A stretch of DNA of 64,000 bases from positions 186,001 through 250,000 of the forward strand of contig JACGCN010000036.1 of assembly GCA_014905825.1 (NCBI GenBank), given 5' to 3'. Of this stretch, positions 1-11,546 are shown piece after piece (the stretch's first letter is position 1; each line of letters starts with the position of its first letter). A model generated the notes under the pieces. That model made no database searches and was not told the origin of the DNA. It was given only the letters and a program-made list of their open reading frames with translations. Made by a program: the position numbers and the translations under genes. Source of the DNA: Lyophyllum atratum. Its lineage: Eukaryota > Basidiomycota > Agaricomycetes > Agaricales > Lyophyllaceae.

Positions 1-2468
1 AGTTGGTACTAAGGACGGTCTGCTTTCTGGCGATGTCGAAAGCATAGGTAAATGGACCACGATGGACGGCGACTGAACCATGGGGCCTAGATTCTGCCCG
101 ATACAATTAACGTCAGCGGCTACGTCTCATCGTACAAGAAAAGGTGAATGACCTGTAGTGATCTTGGCGGGCAACTCTAATACAAACGTCGTCTTTCCTG
201 CTGGGATTTGCACAGCCTGTAGAGCACCAACTGCGTCTACATTCTTCTTCGCGCTGCCTCCTACAGCGATCGTGCCTCCGACGACCCAACCAGGGATACG
301 AACATAGTAAGTGAAGGCCTTATCCGCCGTGATCGTAGTGGTAAGCGTGTCGCTGAACGGATAAGCCGTGTCGACAGCTACGGCAACATTGTTACCTGCA
401 GCGCGCCTTTAACAGTTTACAGATGAGCAGGATACCATGAGAACACACCTCCCATTAGCGTCATCTTGACACTGAATGGCCCCAAGTACAAATGAACGAG
501 GGACCGGCCATCAGGGGTCGCCAAAAATGCATTGGAGACAAACTTGGCCCATCCTTGAGGGAAGTTGACAGTGCAGCACCTGTGAAACGTCGTATGAGTT
601 ATCGAAAAGGCAGACCACATAAAGCATCGTTCACGGATAGTTTGGCTCTAGTCCGAAGACGTTGGAATAGGGACTGAAGGATGCATTAGGTATTTCATCG
701 CATCATTTTGAGATGATGATGGCTTACCCATCTCGAGGGAAAGGATTGCTGTGATTGTGTCAGATGAGCGAGGATATAGCGAACGTTACTAGGAGTAACT
801 CACGGATTCATGTTCTTCGCTGCAATCTGGTTTTGTTGCTGCAAATATTGCCTAGACCACATGTCTTCGGGAATCAGCATTCATCGCCTGAATAGGCGAT
901 TGCGCTACTCACTGGCAGTCAAGGTAGCGGGCAGTGCGTTGTACGCGACTCTCTCAACCTGGAGTTAGAGTCAGTTACTGATCATACACATCACGAGGAG
1001 GCATACACGATCTGCGAACTTGAGGTCTCCGATGACCTGGAACAAGTACGACCCTCTGTATAATTGAGAGTTAGCATGATAAAAGAAGTTTGCGAAAGGA
1101 GTATCGACTAACGAGAACATGAGTTCCTACATCATCAAGACAGTCAGCTCACGCTCCCAACCACGACTTTGAAGTACGTACCACCACCATACAAAGCTCT
1201 GCGCTAAAATGGGGGCCAAGATCAACAAATGCACGTCTGAAGACGGTGACGATGTGAAACGTACCCGCGAGCGGCCTCCAATCCTGCCAAAAACTCATCC
1301 GCACCAAAGATTCCCGATGGACGTCCATGGTACTGGAACAAACGATCCCACCCCGAGCTCGCTGCATCGAGATCTGTATTCCCTCTGATAAGCCGGAAAT
1401 ATAATCCTACGAGAATGTGTACGCACCGGATTGGTTGTGCGTAAAACGATATGCAACGGCGGAGGCTTTGAGGCCTTGAGCTATGTTTACGCCGTGCCAA
1501 ACAAGCTCCTCGTTGAAAGGATTGGCTATTCCCTCGACTGGAGTCTTGGGGAAGTACTGTTGTATTTCGTGTCAGGGTATTATGCGTCATGTACCCGAGG
1601 GAAAAGATCGAACCTCCTCAGAGAAGATCTTGTCCCACTCGAACCCGGTCGCCTTGAGTCGCTGCATGGTGTCGAGGAGAAGGGCTTCTTTGCCATTGGG
1701 CTGGAAGTCGTACAACCTATTCGACATCAATATTCTGAGTAAAACGGGGATTAAGCGTCGCGAGCAGGACATAACCATACCATTGTAAAGTGATACCAAA
1801 CTCGAACCATCGTGCCCTCGTCCACACTTCGAGCCCTTGATTGTTGATGATCATGGTATTCGCAAGAGCGACAAATTTATGCAAAGCTGGGACGACTTGG
1901 TCCGTGATATTGGGATTGGCTTCTACCATCTGGATAGCTCCCAGCTAGAATGATGACCGTTGAAACATCTTCTTCAGAAATGTATAAAATTTACGCACCA
2001 AGAACGGATATCTGCCCCACAGATAGCGCGGCTTCGTGGTGCCGACCTCGGGGCCCAACCATCCCGTTGAGTCCTGCTTCCCAACAACATAGTCCAGAAA
2101 ACTCTTCGATTTCGTCTTCAGCGTGTCAGAACTTCCGACGACTCCTGTCCCTACGATCCCGTTGAACCAATAGCTTCCTGCCTCTTCCAGATCGGAATAT
2201 AATGAGTTTCCGCCCAGCCAAGTGGTCTGCGAAACATAGTTGTAGAACTCGTGCTCATGGCCAGCGAGACCATTGGTCTGTAGCTTTAATTGAGACGACA
2301 ACCATCCGCTGGGAAGGGTCGATCCAAGAGGAAGAGGGACGTATTTCTTGGGAGCAACTGTAGGGGTCTTTCTATTAACTCGAAGCCCGGGTGAAAATGT
2401 AATATCGACATACGTTGTCCTGAGACCAAACTGGCCAGCAAAAAAGTAGATAGTGCAGGCCACCGCAT
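1..2468 (-). CDS. GH127/DUF1680 family glycoside hydrolase (beta-L-arabinofuranosidase-like), 3' end off window
   Basis: Secreted enzyme of the DUF1680/GH127 type, a family that removes beta-L-arabinofuranose from plant glycans; the substrate here is inferred. The start at 2468 opens a signal peptide (MRWPALSTFLLASLVSG). A 56-nt intron then leads into APKKYVPLPLGSTLPSGW. Family blocks follow in order: GLAGHEHEFYNYV, SLYSDLEEAGSYWFNG, RYPFL, the YDFQPNGKEALLLDTMQRL block, and HGRPSGIFGADEFLAG. The Cys-Cys motif CCTVNFPQGWAKF lies near 535-578; its Cys belong to the catalytic/zinc set in characterised GH127 enzymes. A beta-sandwich block YYVRIPGW lies near 283-315. Many short introns separate these blocks. 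The last readable residues (AVHRGPFTYAFDIARKQT) run off position 1, so the C-terminus is missing. It neighbours a pectate lyase, which suits a role in pectin or arabinan breakdown. Confidence 0.85.
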
Positions 2469-4013
2469 GCTTGACTTGGGTAGGGCTTCGAGTGGAAGCC
2501 ATATCGGCCATTACCATTTTATGTTGCCCTTGAGCTCCATTTACCACGAGTCTATTTGCCCCATGATACCGGCGACGGCCAACACAACTGCTTCGGACCC
2601 GGCTTTTCGATCCGCATAACCAGACGGTGTTTCGTTGAGGCGGCAGTTGAGGGCAGATGGCGTATGCACACACCACCCGAACCTACGTCAAAAGATTATC
2701 GACCACTCGTGATCATACTTCGAATGATCTATAGCGAGACGTCGTGTGGCAAAGAATACATACGACCACCTGATCCTCATGGACATATGACATCAGAAGT
2801 TGAGGCGACTTCTCTAATAAGACTCCTCACCATTACCAATTGAATCCTCCCATAATCATGCATCGGTGACGTTGCTACAGTTAGGTCGCACATGGATGTC
2901 ATATGTGAAAAAAATCATTGAAGGACGATATGGCTTGTAAGGTCGGCCCTGGCGTCACTAGTCTCCAGGATGCGACGAGTTTCCGGCACTTCACGTCAGC
3001 AGCAGTGGAAACTTGGAATGTATTCCAGCGTTCTTCAGGATTTGTTGACATTTTGAAAAAGAGAACAGGGAAGAGTTCAAGTTGTCGGATGCTTGACGTT
3101 GGAAAGATCGGATTTCGGAACTCTGAAAATATCCCCACGTGACTGACCAACTTCTCAAGCCTCACGAGCCACTTTTGAGTCACTTCGACTGCCACAAACC
3201 ACGTCAACAGTCCCCCTTGCTAGTAGTAGGAAAGCTGCATGGCGTAATTGCGATAGCATAGAATTGACGAAGTCACTCAAGTATTCGTGTGGGACGCTTC
3301 AAAGCGTTGAGTTCAAATGCGGATATCATTTGGTCGTGCTTGTTCCAGGCCTTCTTGCATAACTTGACCGCCTCGCCCGAGCACCCATGACCAAAGTTGT
3401 CCAATTTCGCGTCAACTTACCTCCACTGTGTTGCGCGTTGCTGCGCTCGGGAAACTAAAATTTATTGGAAGAACTATTATCTGGACCGCGCTCCACTACC
3501 CCTGTCGCCCCCAATTGCCAACTAGTACACACAGGCATCATGTTTTTTGCGTTGTTTTTTACCGGAATGGATGGTATTGTGGTGCGATCCTCTGGTGACA
3601 TTGCGCTCCATTGTTTCACTCTCGGCTGGACATCTATCCTTCGCGGCCGGCGCCCCAACGGGAAGTACAATGAACATGGACTCGGAGGATAGCTTTAGCG
3701 CTGTCGAGAAGGGACAGGCCATCGGCAAAGGGGACGAGGACGAGAGTTATGGGCGGCACACGCACGGCACACCTCTGATTATGAAGAGGGCACGCCAAAT
3801 ATTCGCATCTACGAATAGAGCAATGAATGGTGTACGTAAATAATTTTCCTAATATACATCCTACTATCGAACACGATGAATATCGAATTGCAAATGTGCA
3901 ACATGAAAGAAAGCAAGCAAATTCCTAGAATAGTGATATCAAATGTTCCGAAAACATGGGGAAGGAATGGGAAGCATGACTGTCCAATGCGTCCTGGTAT
4001 GCTGGCGGGAAGA
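2469..4013. other. intergenic, no supported gene
   Basis: Lies upstream of the GH127 start and downstream of the alpha/beta hydrolase stop. Short overlapping reading frames on both strands around 2900-3200 and 3455-3843 show no family motif and no consistent splice chain. A small plus-strand gene ending near 3843 cannot be excluded. Confidence 0.5.
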
Positions 4014-5431
4014 TTACAGTTTAGATTTAAGTCGATCAGAGTGGCCCGACGCCAGCGCCTCGTACATCACAACACCAAGCTCGTCTGGTGCTTCCTGAGG
4101 AACCTACAAGATATCCGGCGTGTGACAATAAGCAAATATAGATAGAGGAGACTTGAATTTGACGTACCAGATGGCCTACACCGTCGATTTTCCGGGTAGA
4201 GGCATACTTGCCTCCGTACATAGGATGGAGTATTGCGGCATGAACCCTAGCTGGCCTAGACAATCAAACGGCATCATCAGGTTGATATGAAGACGGCGTT
4301 GACTTTCGTAGGTACGCACATGAAGTCATTCAAGCCAGCAAGAACAAGATGCACAGGGATGGCAGCACATGCTCTTTTTAGATCTTGCACAGGTTTCGTC
4401 GGTCCATCTGCATCTCGATACATGGCCTGGCGTCATGATGCTTTCTTAAACGCAGCCGTGCGGAGGTATAAATGAGATGAACCCACCGCCTCTTGATCAC
4501 GAGTGCAGGCCAGAGTGACGCCGAGGTATGGCGATTCCTTCTGGTACGATCCAGGATGCGGCACAATGGCATATTTCTACCGCCCGAATGTCATCGTCAA
4601 GGATGATCGGAAGAGATCTCGAGGACGCGAATACGCACCACAAAAAGGTCCGTGATGCGGGGGTCCCACTTCTTGGTTCGTTCGCGCTGCTTCAAGGCAA
4701 TCATAGCCTGCTTGCGGTCTGGCCATACATCGCGTCGTTCGTGAGCTCCTGTGACGAGGATAGATCGCAATTTCTTCAGATATTCGGGCCCTGCGGGGCT
4801 GATGAGGGGTTCGATGATGATGAGGGATTGGAATGGGACGCGGGGCTCAAGGTGCTGTAGGATGAGCCTGAAAATGTCGGGATAATGACCACCAAGAGCC
4901 CAAACGAGACTCACATCGCATTTCCTCCCAACGAGTGCCCAATCCCTACGAGATTCCGTTTGCGAAAATCAACTCCAGCTTCGTGTAGAGACCCATCCGA
5001 GAGGAAACGATGTGCAGCCCTCGCATACTTGTCGCAAGAAACTTGGTGAAAGAGAAGATGATGGTAAGCGTCACGAATGTCGGGCAAGCACGGGAACACG
5101 TTGATGAAAACAGTAACCCACAATTATTTCGAAATTCTGGCAGATTCAGGACGGGCTCGTTCAGGTGTCCTGCCTCGCCATGATTTGGGCAATCCAGGGC
5201 CCATGCTTCTCGTATCTTGACGTGGCTTCCGCGCTCTACAGAACGCTTGAGCATCATTTCGAGAGAAGGCTCCCATGTTTCCTTGTGGAAGCTCGTTGCA
5301 TGGAGGAGAATGAGGGTCAGCGCATCCGGGTCCGATGCATGGGCCTCGAGTTCAGGGAGCCAGTACCGTTTTGCCGTCGTGACGAGAGAGTACCCATCGC
5401 GAGGGCCGTCCTTCACGGCTTCCGCGAGCAT
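4014..5431 (-). CDS. alpha/beta hydrolase fold protein
   Basis: Predicted serine hydrolase of the AB-hydrolase-1 fold. An early block reads AKRYWLPELEAHASDPDALT followed by LILLHATSFHKETWEP, which matches the first strand and oxyanion-hole region of this fold. An intron joins PEFRNN to FSCDKYARAAHRF. The nucleophile elbow GIGHSLGGNAM lies near 4915-4945 with the catalytic Ser. A late GVGHLV segment near 4175 probably supplies the catalytic His, followed by a last exon PQEAPDELGVVMYEAL ending in TAA at 4014-4016. The start at 5431 is provisional: the same frame is open upstream to about 5490 behind a possible acceptor, so a short 5' exon may lie at 5560-5650. Fungal relatives include uncharacterised and peroxisomal hydrolases; the substrate cannot be inferred. 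Confidence 0.8.
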
Positions 5432-5725
5432 TGTGCTAGCTGCTGAGGGGCGTTGGAAGGAAAGGGGAACATAGGGTCCATGTATGTCACTAGGCTCCGG
5501 CTATAAGTAACACATGAGCCTATTGATGATGATTTTGGGTACTTGTCAATATTATCATCGCGCCTCCAAGCTTACATAGGACACGCTTCCAAACGCGTCT
5601 TCAGTGGGAAACCGGGAAAAGCATCGTTCCGAGTGTATAAGGATCTGGCAAAGAAATGGAGACGTTCCGATTCTATTGCATAGCGTACTATATACAATCA
5701 GGGTATGTAACTTTGCCGCGGGTAC

Positions 5726-7104
5726 TCAAAAAGATAAGGTCTGGCCGGCATTGGCAACGACTGAAGACCTGACGGCGGAGGTAGCAAGGAGCGTGTAGGA
5801 GTAGGGCGCCTTCGTGAAAGTGCCGACGGGGGCAGTATTGGTTGCACCTCCGAAGTCATTTCCGGTCGCGACAGCGAAGCCACCATCGGTAGAGTAGAGA
5901 GGCTGGTTGGTACCTGTGAACGGAATACACTTAAGCAAGGATCAGATGGAGTATGGAGGGTTCATACCAGTCCAGACGTTGTTCTCGACGAGAAGTTGGG
6001 CACCTGTTGGGAAAATTAATATACCTATTAGAGGCAATACGATTCATGCAGGCGAAGAACGAACCGTCACGGGTGTTGATGCCGTCGTTGTTGTTGTCGA
6101 AGACGTTGTTGAAGATGTGGCCGTGGCCGAAGCGGAAGGAGGGTGTGCGAGAGTTGAGGTTGTTCCAGTTGTTCGCGGCGTAGGTGACCGTGATTGGAGT
6201 ATCCTCGGCGCCGTTGCTGTCGGAGTGTCCAACGAGAGAAGCCTTCCAGTGAGTGTAGAGCTTGCTGTTGCTCACAGTGACACCAGTACAGCCGTGCGTG
6301 ACATCGAGAAGCCCGTCGTAGCTATAGATAAAGAAAGGTCAGGGAGTGTAGCAGTAGGAAAGCGGATATAACTGACAAGTCCTAGTAAACATGGTTAGCT
6401 CTTCCATAGCTCATCAAGCTAGAAGCATACCTTGTCGTGGTCCCTGTCGCTGGAGAGGTCAAGATGGTCGAGCCACACTTGAGATGCGGCCTGGATACCA
6501 ATGGCATCGCCAGCCGCTGCGAGAACCTTTGATACTTTAACGTTGCGGATGATGACGTTCTTCTCGTTCAAGACGCGGAGTCCAACACCAACAAGAGCTG
6601 TATTAAAAGTCAGTAATAATGTAGCTATAAAGTGTGGATACGTACAAGACCCCTTTGCGCCTATAACAGAGGTATTAGATCCTACTCTGACGACGACGTT
6701 TCCAGTGATGGTTCCTTCGAGAAATAAGAACATGCGTCAACCACAAACTAGACTATATTTACCAGAAATAATGACGATTTTCTTGGCAGTGCCGGTCACA
6801 GCTGTAGTGAGTGCAGCCAGGGTCGTCACAGTAGTTACAGTGCCGCCAGAGCCGCCAGTCGTTCTGGCGGAAGTGTTCAGTCAGAACTGGATTGCGCCCA
6901 TTAAAAAATGTGTCTTACCCGCCATTGAGGGTCGCGTATCCAATATTGGCGACATCATCGACCGCTGCGCGTTTCTCGATGACGTTAGCCTAAAAAGCCA
7001 ATCCACTGCTTTGAAAAAGGCGCTCAATCAGTTTTAAGGTCGCCGCCACGTACGAATGAAACCTGAATGGCAGTCAAAGCGAGGAGAGAGGCAAACCACT
7101 TCAT
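5726..7104 (-). CDS. secreted pectate lyase, polysaccharide lyase family 1
   Basis: Extracellular Ca-dependent lyase cleaving polygalacturonate by beta-elimination (PL1 family). Exon 1 encodes a signal peptide (MKWFASLLALTAIQ). A 76-nt intron leads to ANVIEKRAAVDDVANIGYATLNGG, where the KR pair resembles a Kex2-type pro-peptide site. Then come VTTLAALTTAVTGTAKKIVI, a parallel-beta-helix stretch (GVGLRVLNEKNVIIRNVKV), the WLDHLDLSSDRDHDK block, VSNSKLYTHWKASLVGHSDS, and the catalytic region TPSFRFGHGHIFNNVF, whose Arg fits the PL1 catalytic position. The stop codon at 5726 follows AGQTLSF. The size of about 320 residues is normal for a fungal PL1. TATAAAAA lies 69 bp upstream of the ATG. A truncated paralogue lies 1.6 kb upstream. 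Confidence 0.9.
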
Positions 7105-7172
7105 GTTTTGGACGTATGGATGTAGACAAGAACTGAGAGCAGGTTCTGTTTGATCCTGCCCTCTACGTGTCC

Positions 7173-7180
7173 TTTTTATA
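7173..7180 (-). promoter_or_regulatory. TATA box of pectate lyase gene
   Basis: TATAAAAA on the minus strand, 69 bp before the pectate lyase ATG, a typical fungal position. The truncated paralogue has the degenerate TGTAAAAG at the matching distance (9001-9009). Confidence 0.6.
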
Positions 7181-7272
7181 CATGCGAAGGCGGATGCGAG
7201 CCCCTTCTCGGATAATCCTTGGCATGTTTAAATTGCGATATTTTTCAGAATAAAGGATGGGGGCCAGTCCTT

Positions 7273-7283
7273 GGCGGTCCGCC
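7273..7283. promoter_or_regulatory. candidate zinc-cluster factor site, GGCGGTCCGCC
   Basis: A perfect inverted repeat with a single-base centre, 169 bp upstream of the pectate lyase ATG. It contains CGG-N-CCG, the form of site bound by Zn2Cys6 regulators. The identical 11-mer occurs at 9114-9124 upstream of the truncated paralogue. Binding is inferred. Confidence 0.4.
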
Positions 7284-8738
7284 GGTTCCGCGCGGCCCAG
7301 AGTTTCTAATGACGGGGAAGTCCATGAACACGCCATGAAGAGATGGTAGTATCAGGCAATTTTAAGCACCAGGCTTCTCGTCACATGTAGACATAGCCCC
7401 AACAAATGTTCACCAGAGGATGGACGGCAAGACCTTCGACACAGCAGATTTATAATCAGGACGGCGCCGCAGGTGATACAACCCTGGAGCCGGTGTTTGA
7501 CAGATGGGAGCAGATGAGTTCCTATGCGAGTGATCGCGGCGAAACCTTCGGATGGGGTGTGGCCTTATGTTGTGCTCGTGTTGATTTCCTAATATTGGTT
7601 CCAGGAAATTGTGCGTAGATGTGGTGAGCCACGGTCCGCCGGCGGCTAGGGAAGAGGAAAAGAATGGTTGTAGGACAAAGAACTCACACGCTGAAAGATC
7701 AGGGCAGGTCGTGAGGCGGATCGAATCTCATTCTAGCGCGGAAAATGCGTCGGCTACGCCACCTAAAAGTATTACCCAGCTAAGGAAAGCATGAGTATTG
7801 ACGTCCTGTTACTTCACTGCGTCAAGGGCTGGGATGATCAATGACTGTGTAGGCGCGAAGAGCACGGCCCATGCCCATTTGGTGATAGCGAGGGTAAGAC
7901 CAGACATAAAACGAGCTCATGAGGCTCGGTTGGGTCATTTGGGACCCGTACCCCATGATCCTTAGCCTTTTCAAACCCGGTCATGGTCATTCTTCCCTTG
8001 CAGAATATGAGAGACTTCTTCCATAGATGAAGTCTTATAGGTCACTGGTGCTTACTCCGCCAAAGCTTATGTCAAAGTCTTCGAAGTCTCGGAGGCCGTT
8101 GGCTCTGTACCCTCACCTTGGGTCACCTTAGGAGGAGATTGCAAACCCATGGTTCGGGAAAACTCGTGAAACCCACCGCTATTCTGCGAGCCACCTGCCA
8201 AGATTGATAGTAACCACGAGGACGTGTGCAAGTGATAATGGAACTTACCAAGTTAGCAGTGACACGTTGTTGTCGGCTGCATCTCGGACGTTAGGATGCG
8301 AAGCTCGTTTTGCCATAACCAGCTCCAAGATCTTAAAGCGCTGGTGTAGATGGTAAAGATAGTCGACGTGATAGTTGAGCTCCGAGAATATTATGAAATC
8401 AAGACCAATTCGCTCAAGCTTGCTCAAGCTCAGCAAGGTTTTGTGGAAGAGTGCCGAGTTTACGTATGTTTAGCCAGAGCTACAAGTCCGCGTGAATCTG
8501 ATTAGATCGATGATCTCCTCCAACCACCATCATCCAAGTCCTTCACGCTGAAATACCTAAGAATTGTGGCACCCTCCTGCGGATTTTGTAGGGTAGAAGA
8601 GAAAGCTTGTAGTTCCAGAACAATAATTTGTACAAAGCCTTTACTGGTATGTATTACTATGTAAGATAGCATCGCACCAGTTAACCGTGAAAATAATCGT
8701 CAGATACGCGGCCAAAGATAAATAGGAAGCTATTTTAC

Positions 8739-8933
8739 CCTCCATTCAGAGTATGTAGCATATCCGACCGTGGCAACATCATTGACGCTTGCACGCTTGA
8801 CCAGCTGGTGTTCAGTCGGCGCGGACTGCAAATATAATTTTAGCATTCTATTCCGAAAAGAGAAGCAGTTTTTGATGCGCACTAAGACGATTCACACTGC
8901 GGCGAAAGCGAGGAGAGGGTAGAGCCACTTCAT
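8739..8933 (-). pseudogene. truncated pectate lyase paralogue (exons 1-2 only)
   Basis: Exon 1 encodes MKWLYPLLAFAA, closely like the start of the intact pectate lyase at 7104. After an intron, exon 2 encodes SAPTEHQLVKRASVNDVATVGYATYSEW, matching IEKRAAVDDVANIGYATLNGG, with the donor in the same place. No downstream exon encoding the catalytic beta-helix can be found between 7.3 and 8.7 kb, so the gene is a 3'-truncated duplicate. Upstream it keeps a TATA-like TGTAAAAG 68 bp from the ATG and the GGCGGTCCGCC repeat about 180 bp away. It could still yield a short secreted peptide, but that is not supported. Confidence 0.7.
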
Positions 8934-9920
8934 GTCTGAGGATTGAAATTGAAATGCAACAGAGGACGAATTCTAGTCCAAAAACGACGTAATGAGGTGA
9001 CTTTTACACCGCTAAGACGTTCAAGCCCGGATAACTGTCGGATCCTCAGCCTTTGGCAAGCCAAGCCTGAGCTATAACCCTGGAATCTTCAAAGAGGGGC
9101 GATAAGAGAATATGGCGGTCCGCCTACCCGCCCGGCCCACGAAGAAATTAAAAACACAAGAAAGAAACATCAACGCGCAATTCAGTGCATAACTTTGCTT
9201 TGATCTCTCTCAGCGGCAGGAACGTGGAAAGGACAATCATTAGAGAGTAAGCGGTCCGTCCGGCCCACCGGTTGACTAGAATCAAAACTAGGCTTCCTCC
9301 TCGATCTGACGTTCAGAAACTGTATACTTAGGCGATGGAAGGGAGTGACAAGGTTCAAGGATATGTCGCAGTGTTCCATTAACACACTTATCACGTGGGA
9401 ACCAGACCTTCTGACCGCAATAGACGGCGAAACCTGTGGATCTACCAGTACCTCGGAAGACAACTATCGGTTTGAGGACCTGAGCCGGTGTCGTGGTCTT
9501 GTCGTTCCCCATTGTGACATAATAGAGCACACCCAGAAATCCTCGCGGAAGGAATCGTAAAAGAGAGTCCACCGCCGGGCCACCCACTGCCACCAAAGAA
9601 GCTGATGACTTCAGCATCTGGTCCTGAGTGCACCTTGTTCTGTGACGTTGTCGGATTGCTTTACCCCGATGTATGGTCGAACAATGGATGCAAGAGACGG
9701 CTAACACCCGGGCCGCCAGAAGACAAGTGGTGAGACACGTCCTCGCCGCTCGAAGGAACCCTGCGTAAGGAGAACAACGTCGGATAATTAACATCAAGGA
9801 AATAGGCTATGCTCGAATCACCTGCACATCGCGCATCCATTGGAAAGGGCCTTGGAGACGGTGTTCAATCGATTATTACTTTCCTCAACGAACATTCTAC
9901 GTCCTCCAAGACATGCAACC
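8934..9920. other. no recognisable gene
   Basis: Contains the promoter of the truncated pectate lyase. Reading frames up to 169 residues near 9288-9797 show no family motif and overlap frames on the other strand. Given pseudogenes on both sides, this is probably decayed DNA. Confidence 0.4.
9114..9124. promoter_or_regulatory. second GGCGGTCCGCC inverted repeat
   Basis: Identical to the element at 7273-7283 and at nearly the same distance from the ATG of the truncated pectate lyase (181 bp). The surrounding promoter has diverged, so conservation of the 11-mer suggests it was functional. Confidence 0.4.
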
Positions 9921-10370
9921 TCATGTTCGCTTCGCCACGTATCTCTCCCACCCCACCTCCTCCAGCATCTTCATCTTACCCGTTACTTCCTTCTCCAAGC
10001 CCCTCAAATAGTCATCCATGGCGGCGATCAGTGTCGGTGAGCTCGCAGCAAGAATGCGCACCGCCAGAAGCCCCACATTGGTGCTGTTGTTGATGGCGAC
10101 GGTTGGCCGCCGACTTACCGGCATCCGGACGATGCTGTGGAGAGAGTCCACCCCGTCGAGGGCACTCTCTTTCACAGGCACCCCAATCACGGGCAGAACA
10201 GTCATCGCGACGACCCATCCCAGGGAGGTGAGGTGCGCCCCCTGTGCCCGCGATGATGGTTCGCAGCTCACGGGTGGCCACAACGTCGAGGATAACAACT
10301 TTGACATCGAGAAGTTATGCTGAAGCGGCGAGTATACGACCCAATCGGCCACCGCCTAATGCAAAAGGGT
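9921..10370 (-). pseudogene. ADE2-like (phosphoribosylaminoimidazole carboxylase) remnant with internal deletion
   Basis: Remnant of the bifunctional purine-synthesis enzyme Ade2 (ATP-grasp domain plus PurE-type AIR carboxylase). It begins with the N-terminal nucleotide-binding motif as [14 protein letters not shown], followed by an in-frame stop and [11 protein letters not shown]. It then jumps straight to the C-terminal carboxylase block [16 protein letters not shown], so most of the ATP-grasp domain is gone. An extra G after LPGM shifts frame. The other frame continues with [46 protein letters not shown] and the end WERYVAKRT at 9921. A vestigial donor GGTAAGT after RMP suggests a DNA-level copy, not a retrocopy. 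It should not encode enzyme; the functional ADE2 must lie elsewhere. Confidence 0.8.
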
Positions 10371-10671
10371 TGGAATTCAACAGCTGAGCCTCAGCTTAGG
10401 ATCGAAGCCTCCGAATCAAGGGTGGTGAGAACTCCGAGAACTCCGTAGGACGCCACATAGTTGCGCAGACGTACGCCCACCAAGGATCCCGACAATCCTG
10501 TCAGTCATAGTCGACGAGGAGTGAACGTGATGGCGCGGAGACGAGGAGGGCAGCGACAAATCTGATAAAATTTAGGTCTTAGACTGACCCTAACCCTAGA
10601 TTGGGTTTCGTAGTCCTCCACGTGTTGCAAAATTCCCCAACCGCCTCCTCCACTTTTTTCCTTCGCCTAGA

Positions 10672-11480
10672 ATGCCACCTGCAGCTGCTAGACCTGCACC
10701 GAAGAAACGTGTGCGAAAACGCAAGAGAAGGGCGGTGTCAGATTCTTCTTCACCGTCCTCCTCGTCAGAATCAGAGTCAGAAGCAGAAGAACAACGGAAG
10801 CCGCCCAAACCTATCGCGAAGCCAGTAGTTGTCCAGCCTGTGACATCCTCCTCGGAGGCGTCGACTGAGTCTTCTTCTGAGTCGGAATCCGAGCCAGAAG
10901 CTGTAATCCCAGCCATTCCTCCCGCAACTTCACGACAGCCAGATGCAGCACCCAGGACACGACCAATTCGCCGCACATCGCCCTCGCCCTCATCCCCTCC
11001 TACCGAAATCCCACCGTTCATAAACGAAACCCACCCTTCGGAGAAGAAATCTCAAGAACAGATAATGAAAGCGAAGTTTAGAAAGTTTTGGATGGCCTCT
11101 GTCGCGGACGGGTTTAAAGACGATCTTGAAGAGATACGGAAGGTACGTTCGCCGAACATTGAATAAAGACACTGCGGGCATTGGCCTAAAAATTCATCGA
11201 TCATAGTTGGAACATATCGTGAATATATTGTGATGGACCAATCAGAACGCTGGATCACGATATTCTCCACATATGTTCTTGATGTTTTCTACGGATATAT
11301 GGGCCGATGCCCGCAGTGAGAATACCATGCTAACGAAAATGTTTCCAGGAGCCAAATTTGGGTACCTCACGCCTGTCTTTATTGATCGATTCTCTAGGAT
11401 CTGGTGCTGACGTATTCGCATCCTCATCGCAACCTGGCAAAAGCGGTAGTATCAACGAGATCGAGGTTATCCTAGAGTGA
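10672..11480 (+). CDS. RSA3: ribosome assembly protein 3 (Rsa3-like)
   Basis: Nucleolar factor of large-subunit (60S) assembly in yeast. Two exons, 10672-11142 and 11349-11480, give about 200 residues. The N-terminal half is basic then Ser/Glu rich (KKRVRKRKRR followed by SSSESESEAEEQ-type tracts), typical of nucleolar assembly factors. The Rsa3 domain is at the C-terminus: FRKFWMASVADGFKDDLEEIRK, spliced to EPNLGTSRLSLLIDSLGSGADVF. The splice sites AAG|GTACG and TTCCAG|GAG are consensus. The ATG at 10672 (AGAATGCCA) is the first in frame. The gene converges with the ankyrin gene, with 66 bp between the stop codons. Confidence 0.85.
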
Positions 11481-11546
11481 CAGTAATTTGGTAAGCTAGT
11501 TGTATGTACATCATAATCATCCGAACCCTTAAAGATACCCATACCG

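Larger units (their letters stand above)
7105..8738. other. promoter of pectate lyase and gene-poor stretch
   Basis: After about 200 bp of promoter there is no reading frame with recognisable motifs. I looked here for the missing later exons of the truncated pectate lyase (VTTLAAL, the SRD block, RFGHGH) and did not find them. Confidence 0.5.

Noticed and set aside
9288..9797. 169-codon minus-strand frame near the pseudogenes.
   Set aside because: No motif, no signal peptide, overlaps other frames, and lies in decayed DNA.
10588..10600. CCCTAACCCTA, two telomere-like repeats.
   Set aside because: Only two units; coding genes continue on both sides, so not a telomere.
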